Assembly: GCA_947501355.1 (NCBI GenBank) | Contig: CANMVA010000001.1 | Location: 310,001-374,000, forward strand | Direction of reading: 5' to 3' | DNA from: an uncultured Paracoccaceae bacterium | GTDB taxonomy: Bacteria; Pseudomonadota; Alphaproteobacteria; Rhodobacterales; Rhodobacteraceae | Length of the DNA: 64,000 nucleotides | Shown here: piece by piece, positions 36,958-44,924 of the stretch | Layout of the letters: the number at the start of each line of letters is the position of its first letter | Position numbering within the stretch: the stretch's first letter is position 1 | Made by a program: the position numbers and the translations under genes | Notes under the pieces: generated by a model | What the model was told of the DNA's origin: nothing | Database searches by the model: none | The model's input: the letters and a program-made list of their open reading frames with translations, nothing else

Positions 36958-38799
36958 GTGCTTCGTTTTTTTGAACAGCTTGTCGATCCTTATACCCCGT
37001 ATGAGGAGACCAACACGCCGCCCACGCGGCTGTGGCCGTTCCTGCGCGACTACTCGAAACCTTTCAAGAAAGTCTTCGTCTGTGCGGGCCTGATGTCGGT
37101 CATCGTGGCCGCGGTTGAAGTTGCGCTGATCTTCTACATGGGGCGGATTGTTGATCTGCTGGGGCAGACCACGCCTGCCGATTTCTGGTCCGAATACGGG
37201 CTGGAGCTGATCCTGATCGCGCTGGCGATCCTGATCCTGCGGCCCACCTTGCAAGCGCTGGACGTTCTGTTGCTGAACAATGCGATTCTGCCGAATTTCG
37301 GCACTTTGGTCCGGTGGCGTGCTCATCGTCATGTGCTGCGCCAATCGGTCGGCTGGTTCGAGAATGACTTTGCGGGACGCATCGCCAACCGCATCATGCA
37401 GACGCCCCCCGCGGCGGGGGAGGCGATCTTCCAGATCTTCGACGCGATCTCTTTCGCGCTGGCATACTTCATCGGGGCTGCGATTCTTTTGATGAATGCC
37501 GACCCGCGTTTGGCCGTACCTTTGGTGATCTGGTTTGGGTTTTACGCGCTACTGGTGCGCTGGACGATCAGCCGGATTGAACCTGCCTCGAAGGCAGCGT
37601 CCGAGGCGCGCTCGGAAGTGACGGGGCGCGTTGTCGACAGCTACACCAACATCCACGCCGTCAAGATGTTCGCGCATCATGATCGCGAGATCGACTATGC
37701 CTATGAAGCGATTGAGCAGACCCGCACCACGTTTCAGAAAGAGATGCGGATTTACACGATTATGGACATCGCGTTGGTGACGCTGAACGGCTTGCTGATC
37801 GTTGGCGTTGTCGGCTGGGCGATTGCGCTTTGGACGCTGGGCAATGCCTCTGTCGGTGTGATCGCGGCGGCCACCGCGCTGACGCTGCGGCTGAACGCCA
37901 TGACCGGTTGGATCATGTGGGCGCTGTCCTCGTTCTTCCGCAATCTTGGCATTGTCGCGGAGGGCATGGAGACGATTGCCCAGCCGATCACCCTTATTGA
38001 TGCGCCCGAGGCAAAGCCGTTGGAGTTCAAAAGCGGTCAGATCGAGTTGGTCGATCTGTCCCATCATTACGGCCGTGGCGAAGGCGGGCTGGACCGCCTG
38101 ACGTTGACCATCAAACCGGGCGAAAAAATCGGGCTGATCGGGCGCTCCGGCGCTGGAAAATCGACCCTGATCAAGCTGCTTTTGCGGTTTTATGACCCCG
38201 ATAGCGGGCGCGTGCTGATCGACGGTCAGGACATTGCCACGGTGCAGCAAGACAGTCTGCGATCGGTTATCGGCACGGTTCAGCAGGAAAGTGCGCTGCT
38301 CCATCGGTCGGTCAGGGATAACATTCTTTATGGGCGTCCCGAGGCGACGGAGGATGAGATGCTGAAGGCCGCGCGGCAAGCGGAGGCGCATGCGTTCATC
38401 CTTGATCTGGAAGATCAGAAGGGCCGGAAAGGCTATGATGCCCATGTCGGGGAACGCGGTGTGAAACTGTCCGGTGGGCAACGCCAGCGGATCACGCTCG
38501 CTCGCGCCATTCTGAAAGACGCGCCGATCCTGTTGCTGGACGAGGCGACAAGCGCTTTGGACAGCGAGGTCGAGGCGGAGATTCAAAAAACGCTCTATGG
38601 CATGATGGAGGGCAAGACCGTCATCGCGATTGCGCACCGCCTTTCGACGATTTCCCAGATGGACCGCATTCTGGTGCTGGACGAGGGCAGGATCGTCGAG
38701 GAAGGCGATCACGACGCGCTTCTGGCCAAAGGTGGCCTTTATAATGCGTTCTGGCAGCGGCAATCGGGCGGCTTCATCAATACGCAGGCCGCTGAATGA
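36958..38799 (+). CDS. ABC exporter half-transporter 1
   Basis: 613 residues: an N-terminal six-helix membrane domain (about 30-330) fused to a nucleotide-binding domain (about 360-600). Walker A GRSGAGKST, Q-loop TVQQES, signature LSGGQRQR, Walker B ILLLDEATSALDSE with the catalytic Glu, and switch His in IAHRLST are all intact. The type matches MsbA/MDR-like exporters; the substrate is unknown. Starts at GTG 36958 with only a poor ribosome site. Overlaps the second half-transporter by 4 bases, so the two probably form a heterodimer. Confidence 0.9.
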   Translation: MLRFFEQLVDPYTPYEETNTPPTRLWPFLRDYSKPFKKVFVCAGLMSVIVAAVEVALIFYMGRIVDLLGQTTPADFWSEYGLELILIALAILILRPTLQALDVLLLNNAILPNFGTLVRWRAHRHVLRQSVGWFENDFAGRIANRIMQTPPAAGEAIFQIFDAISFALAYFIGAAILLMNADPRLAVPLVIWFGFYALLVRWTISRIEPASKAASEARSEVTGRVVDSYTNIHAVKMFAHHDREIDYAYEAIEQTRTTFQKEMRIYTIMDIALVTLNGLLIVGVVGWAIALWTLGNASVGVIAAATALTLRLNAMTGWIMWALSSFFRNLGIVAEGMETIAQPITLIDAPEAKPLEFKSGQIELVDLSHHYGRGEGGLDRLTLTIKPGEKIGLIGRSGAGKSTLIKLLLRFYDPDSGRVLIDGQDIATVQQDSLRSVIGTVQQESALLHRSVRDNILYGRPEATEDEMLKAARQAEAHAFILDLEDQKGRKGYDAHVGERGVKLSGGQRQRITLARAILKDAPILLLDEATSALDSEVEAEIQKTLYGMMEGKTVIAIAHRLSTISQMDRILVLDEGRIVEEGDHDALLAKGGLYNAFWQRQSGGFINTQAAE

Positions 38800-40628
38800 A
38801 AATCTACGACTGGATTGATGCGTTTCAGCCTTCCGAAGGGCCTCCGCCACGCACGCTTTTGCGGTTCTTCCGATGGGGGCTGTCGGGGGCGTGGCCTGTG
38901 ATGGGGTTGGCCGCCGTCGTGTCTTCGGTGACCGGGGTGCTGGAAGTGGTCAGCGCACTTTTCCTTGGTTGGGTTGTGGACGCAGCCCTCAGTGCGCAGC
39001 CGGAAACGGTTTTCGCGGACAACCGTAACCTGCTTCTTTGGGCGCTTTTCTTCTTTCTGTTCCTGCGTCCGCTTTGGGCGGGGCTTGGCGCTTTGATGAG
39101 CAACGTGGTCGTCGCCTCAAACCTGGTTCCACTGGTCAACTCCCGCCTGCATCGTTGGACCTTGGGCCAGTCGGTCGGCTTTTTTGACAACGACTTCGCC
39201 GGGCGTATCGCGCAAAAGCAAATGCAATGTGCGCGAGCGATGTCGGACGTCGCGGTGGAGTGCATCAACGTGATGGCTTTCGCGCTGGCCTCGCTGATCG
39301 GGTCGGCTGTGTTGTTGACGGCCGTCAACTCCACCGTGTCTCTGATCCTTGTCGTCTGGCTGGTGTTCTATATCGGCCTGATCGCGTGGTTCATGCCGCG
39401 CATCCGGGTGCTGTCCGCCGCGCGTGCCGGGGCGCGGGCGGTGGTGACCGGCCAGATCGTGGATACGGTCACGAATATCAAAACAGTCAAGCTGTTTGCC
39501 CATGACGATCACGAGGATCAGGCCGCGCTGGGCGCAATGGCGCGGTTTCGCGAGAAGTCCATCGCGCAGGGCATCTTCTCCGCCAAGTTCCGGCTGTCCC
39601 TGATCGCTCTGGCGGGCACGTTGCCGGTGCTGCTGGTCGGCACGTCGCTGCATTTCTGGTCCATCGGTCAGGCGAGCGCGGGGGATATCGCAGCGGCTGG
39701 TGCGATCTCGATCCGGCTGGCACAGATGACCGGATGGGTCAGCTTCACGCTGCTGGGTATCTACGCCAATGTCGGTGAGGTCGAGGATGGGATGCGCACG
39801 CTGACGCCGCCTCACGAATTAACTGACCCCGAAGCGCCCGCAACTCTGAAAGCAGCCGAAGGGGCCATCGAATTTCGCAACGTAGACTTTGCCTATGGGG
39901 GTGATACGGGCGGGCTTTCCGGTGTTTCCCTCAAGATCGCACCGGGGGAAAAGCTGGGGATTGTCGGCGCTTCCGGTGCTGGCAAATCAACCTTGGTCGC
40001 GCTGCTTTTGCGGCTCTATGACACCGAAAAAGGCGCTGTTCTGCTGGATGGGCATGATGTGCGAACGCTGTCGCAGCATGACCTGCGCCATAACATCGGC
40101 ATGGTCACGCAAGAGACGGCGATGTTCAATCGCTCGGCCCGTGACAACATCCTCTATGGTCGGCCCGATGCGGACATGGAGGAGGTCGTTTCCGCTGCCA
40201 AGCGCGCCGAAGCGCACACGTTTATTGAAACGCTGAAGGATCATCTGGGCCGCCCCGGCTATGACGCGCATCTGGGCGAACGGGGCGTGAAGCTGTCGGG
40301 CGGACAGCGTCAGCGGATTGCCCTCGCGCGGGCCATTCTGAAAGATGCGCCGGTTCTGGTGCTGGACGAGGCGACAAGCGCGCTCGACAGCGAGGTGGAG
40401 GCCGCGATTCAGTCCGCGCTGGAGCGGGTGATGGAAGGCAAGACCGTGCTTGCGATTGCGCATCGGTTGTCCACGCTCAGCCAGATGGATCGCATTATCG
40501 TGCTGGATCAGGGCCGCATTGTCGAAGAAGGCACACACGAGACGCTGCTTGGGCAAGATGGGCTTTACGCGCGCTATTGGGAGCGGCAATCAGGGGGCTT
40601 CATCACGGCGAAAGAGGCGGCAGAATGA
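38796..40628 (+). CDS. ABC exporter half-transporter 2
   Basis: 610 residues with the same architecture as its upstream neighbour and clear similarity to it across the length (both share SVGWF/SVGFFDNDFAGRIA and the YDAHxGERGVKLSGGQRQRI block), so they arose by tandem duplication. Walker A GASGAGKST, signature LSGGQRQRI, Walker B LVLDEATSALDSE and IAHRLST are complete; there is no degenerate site, unlike many heterodimeric exporters. Its stop overlaps the RNA methyltransferase start (ATGA). Confidence 0.9.
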   Translation: MKIYDWIDAFQPSEGPPPRTLLRFFRWGLSGAWPVMGLAAVVSSVTGVLEVVSALFLGWVVDAALSAQPETVFADNRNLLLWALFFFLFLRPLWAGLGALMSNVVVASNLVPLVNSRLHRWTLGQSVGFFDNDFAGRIAQKQMQCARAMSDVAVECINVMAFALASLIGSAVLLTAVNSTVSLILVVWLVFYIGLIAWFMPRIRVLSAARAGARAVVTGQIVDTVTNIKTVKLFAHDDHEDQAALGAMARFREKSIAQGIFSAKFRLSLIALAGTLPVLLVGTSLHFWSIGQASAGDIAAAGAISIRLAQMTGWVSFTLLGIYANVGEVEDGMRTLTPPHELTDPEAPATLKAAEGAIEFRNVDFAYGGDTGGLSGVSLKIAPGEKLGIVGASGAGKSTLVALLLRLYDTEKGAVLLDGHDVRTLSQHDLRHNIGMVTQETAMFNRSARDNILYGRPDADMEEVVSAAKRAEAHTFIETLKDHLGRPGYDAHLGERGVKLSGGQRQRIALARAILKDAPVLVLDEATSALDSEVEAAIQSALERVMEGKTVLAIAHRLSTLSQMDRIIVLDQGRIVEEGTHETLLGQDGLYARYWERQSGGFITAKEAAE

Positions 40629-41851
40629 CCCTTGAGATTGTCCGACTGGGCCATTTGGGCGACGGCATCGCCGAAGGTCCGGTCTTTGTTCCGCGCACCT
40701 TGCCGGGCGAGGTTGTTGACGGTGTGGTGAAAGACGGCGTGCTTGCCGCCCCTAAAATCATCACCCCGTCCGCGCATCGCGTGAAAGCGCCCTGTCGTCA
40801 TTACAACGCTTGTGGCGGCTGCGCTTTGCAGCATGCGGATGACGCGTTTGTTGCGGACTGGAAGGTCGGTGTCGTGCGGACCGCTTTGGCTGCTCAGGGT
40901 CTTGAGGCGGACATTCGGGGGATTGAGACGTCCCCGGCAAACGCGCGGCGGCGGGCTAAACTCTCGGGTCGGCGCACGAAGAAAGGCGCGATTGTCGGCT
41001 TTCACGCGCGCGGGTCTGACACGCTCACGCCTGTGCCAGATTGCACTGTGTTGAGCCCACAAATTTTAGCGCTTTTGCCTGTGTTAGAGACGCTGACGAC
41101 TCAGATCGCCTCCCGCAAGGGAGAGGTATCCTACACTCTCACTGCGGCAGAGGCCGGGTTAGACCTAGCTGTCGATGGCGCAAAAGACATGACTGATGCG
41201 CTGCGCTTTGACATGGCGCGCTTCGCTCAAGAGGCGCAGCTGGCGCGGCTCAGCTGGAATGGTGAGTTGCTGCTTACCCTCGCCGCACCGACGCAACAGT
41301 TTGGCGACGTGAGCATCACACCGCCGCCCGGCGCGTTTCTACAAGCGACCAAGCACGGTGAAGAAGCCTTGCTTGCCGCTGTCGAAGAGGCGACGCAAGG
41401 CGCGAAATCTGTCCTTGATCTCTTCGCAGGATGCGGGACGTTCGCACTGCCCCTTGCCCGTCGCGCCCCGGTGCATGCCATCGAGGCCGTGCCGGACATG
41501 ATGGAAGCGCTGGATGCGGGTTGGCGCATGTCCCAAGGGCTCAAGAAAGTGACGACCGAGACGCGCGACCTTTATCGCCGTCCTCTGGATGCGGATGAAC
41601 TGGCCCCCTTTGACACGGTCGTGATCGACCCACCGCGCGCGGGGGCTGAAGCTCAGTCAGAGCATTTAACAGGCTCTAATGTGGCCCAAATCGCATTTGT
41701 CTCCTGTAATCCGGTAACTTTTGCCCGTGATGCCAAAATACTCACCGACGGCGGATATCGCCTGAATTGGGTCACAGTCGTCGATCAATTCCGCTGGTCC
41801 CCCCATGTGGAGCTTGCAGCCAGCTTCACCCGCACCGATATGAGCGTCTAA
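40625..41851 (+). CDS. Fe-S RNA (uracil-5-)-methyltransferase (RumA/TrmA family)
   Basis: 408 residues. Makes m5U in RNA, most likely 23S rRNA. Cysteines C57, C63, C66 and C140 have the C-x5-C-x2-C-xn-C spacing of the RumA iron-sulfur cluster. The SAM region is SVLDLFAGCGTFALPLA, the motif DPPRAG is at 335-340 and the nucleophile is C361 in FVSCNPVTFARD. An N-terminal TRAM-like part is short. Start at 40625 gives the ATGA overlap with the ABC gene. Whether it modifies U747 or U1939 cannot be told. Confidence 0.9.
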   Translation: MTLEIVRLGHLGDGIAEGPVFVPRTLPGEVVDGVVKDGVLAAPKIITPSAHRVKAPCRHYNACGGCALQHADDAFVADWKVGVVRTALAAQGLEADIRGIETSPANARRRAKLSGRRTKKGAIVGFHARGSDTLTPVPDCTVLSPQILALLPVLETLTTQIASRKGEVSYTLTAAEAGLDLAVDGAKDMTDALRFDMARFAQEAQLARLSWNGELLLTLAAPTQQFGDVSITPPPGAFLQATKHGEEALLAAVEEATQGAKSVLDLFAGCGTFALPLARRAPVHAIEAVPDMMEALDAGWRMSQGLKKVTTETRDLYRRPLDADELAPFDTVVIDPPRAGAEAQSEHLTGSNVAQIAFVSCNPVTFARDAKILTDGGYRLNWVTVVDQFRWSPHVELAASFTRTDMSV

Positions 41852-41873
41852 CGAAAGACGAGGGACGCCCCTG

Positions 41874-42638
41874 ATGCGCGCACAACTTGAAGCCTTTTTG
41901 GAACGCCCGGTGGTGCGCAACGGGATCATCGGCGTGATCTTGTTCAATGCCGTCCTTTTGGGGATGGAGACCTCCAAGCCGCTGATGGCGTCTTTCGGGC
42001 CGCTCATTCTGGCACTTGATAAGCTCTGTCTTGCAATTTTCGTTGTCGAACTGGTCCTCAAGCTGATCGCTTATGGCGGGCGGTTCTTCCGGTCTGGTTG
42101 GAACCTGTTTGATTTCGCCATCGTCGCGGTGTCTCTGGTGCCCGCTACGCAAGGCTTCTCGGTTCTGCGAGCGTTGCGCATCTTGCGGGTGCTGCGTGTG
42201 ATCTCGGCCGCACCGCGTTTGCGCCGGGTGGTCGAAGGATTTGTGACCGCCCTGCCCGGCATGGGCTCGGTCTTTTTGCTGATGGGGATCATCTTCTATA
42301 TCGGCGCGGTCATGGCGACGAAGCTCTTCGGGGACCAGTTTCCCGACTGGTTCGGCAGCCTCGGCGCGTCGGCTTATTCTCTGTTCCAGATCATGACGCT
42401 GGAAAGCTGGTCGATGGGCATCGTCCGCCCCGTGATGGAGGTCTATCCCCACGCGTGGCTTTTCTTTGTACCGTTCATCATGGTGACGACATTCGCGGTG
42501 GTGAACCTGCTAGTCGGTCTGATCGTCAATTCTATGCAGGACGCCCATTCAGCCGAAGAAAACGAACGCACAGATGCCTATCGTGACAAGGTCCTTGCGC
42601 GGCTCGAAGCCATAGAGAAGCGATTGGATAAGTCCTAG
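41874..42638 (+). CDS. Bacterial voltage-gated sodium channel (NaChBac/NavSp1 type)
   Basis: 254 residues, one six-helix subunit of a tetramer. S4 has arginines at every third position, R99, R102, R105 and R108 (LRALRILRVLRVI). The pore helix and selectivity filter read TLESWSM at 175-181, the same as NavAb, with E177 forming the high-field-strength site. S6 (FIMVTTFAVVNLLVGLIVNSM) is followed by an acidic neck and a C-terminal helix with heptad-like spacing (VLARLEAIEKRLDKS), the tetramer coiled coil. Related channels were described from Silicibacter and Roseobacter. GAGGGA precedes the ATG. Confidence 0.95.
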   Translation: MRAQLEAFLERPVVRNGIIGVILFNAVLLGMETSKPLMASFGPLILALDKLCLAIFVVELVLKLIAYGGRFFRSGWNLFDFAIVAVSLVPATQGFSVLRALRILRVLRVISAAPRLRRVVEGFVTALPGMGSVFLLMGIIFYIGAVMATKLFGDQFPDWFGSLGASAYSLFQIMTLESWSMGIVRPVMEVYPHAWLFFVPFIMVTTFAVVNLLVGLIVNSMQDAHSAEENERTDAYRDKVLARLEAIEKRLDKS

Positions 42639-42640
42639 TC

Positions 42641-42695
42641 CCGTGCCCTGTTTTGCTGTATGCGGAAGGCAAAACAAGAAACATTTTGGGCACGG
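42641..42695 (+). promoter_or_regulatory. Two-part RNA hairpin at the L,D-transpeptidase start
   Basis: Outer arms CCGTGCCC (42641-42648) and GGGCACGG (42688-42695), and directly inside on the 5' side inner arms TGTTTTGC (42649-42656) and GCAAAACA (42669-42676), both perfect 8-bp pairs. A 12-base loop and an 11-base 3' bulge complete it. It begins 2 bases after the channel stop and its 3' arm touches the GGCAG ribosome site of the next gene (ATG 42702). It could be a terminator for the channel gene or a translational switch. Confidence 0.6.
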
Positions 42696-42701
42696 CAGAT
42701 A

Positions 42702-43199
42702 ATGCGCTTTTTGAAACTCATCCTTGTGATGGCGGTGGTGGTCACGCTTGCGGCGTGCTCCCCCTCAAAATTCAAGACCTATAACGGTCCTGAGGTGACG
42801 CGAATCTTCGTCTATAAAGAGCGGCGTGAGATGTTCCTCATGCATCATGACGAGATATTGAAAAAGTATGACTTCGATCTGGGCTTTGCGCCGGAAGGCG
42901 ACAAGAAGATCGAAGGCGATGGCAAGACGCCCGAGGGCAATTACACGATTGATCGCCGCAATCCCAACAGCCGGTTCCATCTGTCAATTGGCATCGACTA
43001 CCCCAATGCCGAGGATCGTCTTGAAGCGTTCCTGCTGGGAGAAAAGCCCGGCGGTGATATCTTCATTCACGGGCGTGGTCCCGAAATCAAAAACCCCAAA
43101 TCCGACTGGACCTGGGGTTGTATCGCGGTCACGGACCGCGAGATGGAAGATATTTACGCGATGGTGCCGAACGGAACGCCGATCACCATTCTGCCTTAA
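42702..43199 (+). CDS. L,D-transpeptidase-like (YkuD) lipoprotein
   Basis: 165 residues. MRFLKLILVMAVVVTLAAC is a lipoprotein signal with lipobox cysteine C19. The YkuD domain follows; H123 (IFIHGRGPEIK) and C140 (WTWGCIAVTD) are the catalytic pair, with Trp-Gly-Cys in place of the common His-Gly-Cys. Such enzymes form 3-3 peptidoglycan crosslinks or attach proteins to the wall. An upstream ATG at 42660 lies in the loop of the hairpin and is less likely, since the lipoprotein signal would then be buried. Shares its stop with the convergent CAP gene over 4 bases. Confidence 0.87.
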   Translation: MRFLKLILVMAVVVTLAACSPSKFKTYNGPEVTRIFVYKERREMFLMHHDEILKKYDFDLGFAPEGDKKIEGDGKTPEGNYTIDRRNPNSRFHLSIGIDYPNAEDRLEAFLLGEKPGGDIFIHGRGPEIKNPKSDWTWGCIAVTDREMEDIYAMVPNGTPITILP

Positions 43200-43768
43200 C
43201 CGCGTGCGGACGGGCCTTGATCTGCGGGCGGATTGGGCGTGACCACCGGTGCGGAGCGTGCCGGATTGCCCATCACAAGTGTCCACCAGATTTTGCCGTT
43301 GGGTTCCTGGAACCATGCGAAGCCAAGGTCGCGCGCGTTCGGATCAAGGATCGTGCGACGGGTGTCGGGCTGCTGCATCCACGCGGCCAGCGTATCCAGA
43401 TCACTCTCATAGGTTTCAGAGATATTCTCGCCCACAAGCGCGCCGGTGTAGCCCACGCGGCGCACGCGGTCCAAAGGCGACGAGCCGTCAGAGCCGAAAT
43501 GCCAAGGCCGGTTCTGCACCGACATGTCGCGGGAATGAGTGGCGGCGGCGGCGTTGAGCTGGGCGTTCAGCTCTACCGGGCCAACATTGGCGTTCTGACG
43601 GATCACATTGATCGAATCGAGGACGCGGAACTGAATCCGATTGCTCTCGCGCGCGGTAATCTTGAAGTTTCCGCGCCGTTCCTGCGCGCCGCTCGATGTC
43701 CCGCTGGGCGGCGTACATGCAGACAGCACAAAAAGAGACGAGACCAAAATAAGTGTAAGACGCAACAT
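43196..43768 (-). CDS. CAP-domain (SCP-like) lipoprotein
   Basis: 190 residues. Signal MLRLTLILVSSLFVLSAC with lipobox cysteine C18, then a CAP domain: HSRDMSVQNRPWHFGSDGSSPLDRVRRVGYTG, VGENI and WMQQPDTRRTILDPNARDLGFAW, with the usual H...E-N-I order of conserved residues. CAP proteins are extracytoplasmic with unknown bacterial roles; some have been linked to peptidoglycan or lipid binding. It sits between two L,D-transpeptidase genes, which suggests an envelope role. Start at 43768 is set by the signal peptide. Confidence 0.85.
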   Translation of the reverse strand: MLRLTLILVSSLFVLSACTPPSGTSSGAQERRGNFKITARESNRIQFRVLDSINVIRQNANVGPVELNAQLNAAAATHSRDMSVQNRPWHFGSDGSSPLDRVRRVGYTGALVGENISETYESDLDTLAAWMQQPDTRRTILDPNARDLGFAWFQEPNGKIWWTLVMGNPARSAPVVTPNPPADQGPSARG

Positions 43769-43928
43769 TTGCCCACCTGACCGAAGTTTCCGGAAATCCC
43801 TATCGCAAGGCCGTTGCAGATCAAACCCGGTTTCATTTGAAATCGGCGATCTAACGCTTCTTTGATTTGCGACTGCGGCTTTCCGGTCATATGTCTGCAT
43901 CAATTAACCGTGAAGAGGGAGTTACCTG

Positions 43929-44516
43929 ATGGCCAAGTCATTCGACAGACGCGCCTTTCTTGCGACCAGTGCTGCCGCTCTGGGGGCTGGCGCTGTTCCG
44001 GCGACCGCGCAAACAGAAAACACCACGCAAATGGAAGAGCCGGTCGAGATCGTGCGCCGTAACATCTCGTCCTTCCGGTCTCTGGATTGGCGTCCTTATT
44101 TCAGCAATCTCAAGGGCGGCGCTTGCCTTGTCGACACGACCTCGCGCGCGCTGCATTACTGGTCCGCGGATCAGTCGGTCTACAAACTTTACCCGACATC
44201 CGTGCCGCTAACCGATGATCTGACCCGCACCGGTCGCACCAGCGTGGTGCGCAAGGTCGAAGGGCCCAGCTGGCGTCCGACACCTGCGATGAAAAAGCGC
44301 AATCCCGAATGGCCGGACTTCGTTGGCCCTGGCCCGGACAATCCGCTGGGAACACATGCGCTTTACCTGTCCTGGACCTATTACCGCATCCACGGCACCC
44401 ACGATACGCGCAAAATCGGGCGTCGATCGTCGAACGGCTGCATTGGTCTTTACAATGAGCATATTCAAGAGCTTTACGCGTTGACCGGAGTCGGCACGCA
44501 AGTGTTGCTTATTTGA
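43929..44516 (+). CDS. Tat-exported L,D-transpeptidase (YkuD)
   Basis: 195 residues. The N-terminus MAKSFDRRAFLATSAAALGAGAVPATAQ has the twin-arginine pair R7-R8 before a short hydrophobic stretch and an A-x-A site, so it is a Tat substrate. The YkuD active site is complete: H155 (RIHGTHD) and S168-N-G-C171 (RSSNGCIGLYN). The middle part (SFRSLDWRPYFSNLKGGACLVDTTSRALHYW) is the domain's first strands. GAGGGAG precedes the ATG. Lies in the same direction as the lipoprotein YkuD gene and opposite to the CAP gene. Confidence 0.9.
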   Translation: MAKSFDRRAFLATSAAALGAGAVPATAQTENTTQMEEPVEIVRRNISSFRSLDWRPYFSNLKGGACLVDTTSRALHYWSADQSVYKLYPTSVPLTDDLTRTGRTSVVRKVEGPSWRPTPAMKKRNPEWPDFVGPGPDNPLGTHALYLSWTYYRIHGTHDTRKIGRRSSNGCIGLYNEHIQELYALTGVGTQVLLI

Positions 44517-44535
44517 CGACATCGCCACGTTCTGG

Positions 44536-44581
44536 GCAGGAAGATGTCCAAGATGCGTTTGCATTTGGCAAAACTTCCTGC
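44536..44581 (+). promoter_or_regulatory. Long two-part RNA hairpin between the L,D-transpeptidase and the 60-residue gene
   Basis: Outer arms GCAGGAAG (44536-44543) with CTTCCTGC (44574-44581); inner arms CCAA-g-ATGC (44548-44556, one bulged G) with GCATTTGG (44561-44568); GTTT loop. It is 20 bases after the transpeptidase stop. No T-run follows, so it is not a standard intrinsic terminator. It may stabilise the mRNA end or be a small RNA. Confidence 0.55.
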
Positions 44582-44663
44582 TTAGAAGACGTTACGAGGT
44601 ACAGTCTTGGGTGCCTGCACGTCCTCAATAAACACCGTGCTCAGGCAATATCTGGAGGTTAAC

Positions 44664-44846
44664 ATGAAGAAACTTGTTCTCGCTGCTGCGTTCACCGCTG
44701 CTGCTTCCACCGCTTACGCAGGTGCAATGTCGGATCCCATCGTGGAGCCCGAAGTGATCGTTGAAGAGCAGTCCGGCACTTCGTCCGGTGGTGTCATCAT
44801 CGGTCTGCTGCTGCTCGCCGTTCTGGCAGCTGCTGCGTCCAACTAA
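44664..44846 (+). CDS. Small exported protein with C-terminal hydrophobic segment
   Basis: 60 residues, no function assignable. MKKLVLAAAFTAAASTAYAGAM is a signal peptide with cleavage after AYA; the mature part is about 40 residues, acidic at first (DPIVEPEVIVEEQS), then GGVIIGLLLLAVLAAAAS, a membrane helix. Strong ribosome site GGAGG 7 bases before the ATG and a perfect terminator after the stop show it is a real monocistronic gene. Similar small genes beside hemH are familiar to me from other Rhodobacteraceae, but I cannot verify that here. Confidence 0.8.
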   Translation: MKKLVLAAAFTAAASTAYAGAMSDPIVEPEVIVEEQSGTSSGGVIIGLLLLAVLAAAASN

Positions 44847-44868
44847 GTTTAGCGACATACGAATTAAG

Positions 44869-44898
44869 AAGGCGGTGGATCACTCCACCGCCTTTTTT
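44869..44898 (+). terminator. Strong intrinsic terminator, possibly bidirectional
   Basis: Perfect 11-bp stem (44869-44879 with 44884-44894), TCAC loop and six T at 44893-44898. The 5' side begins with AA, so it may also serve convergent hemH, which ends 27 bases beyond. Confidence 0.92.
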
Positions 44899-44924
44899 CT
44901 TGTCCGATTGTCTGAGCCGAGCTT

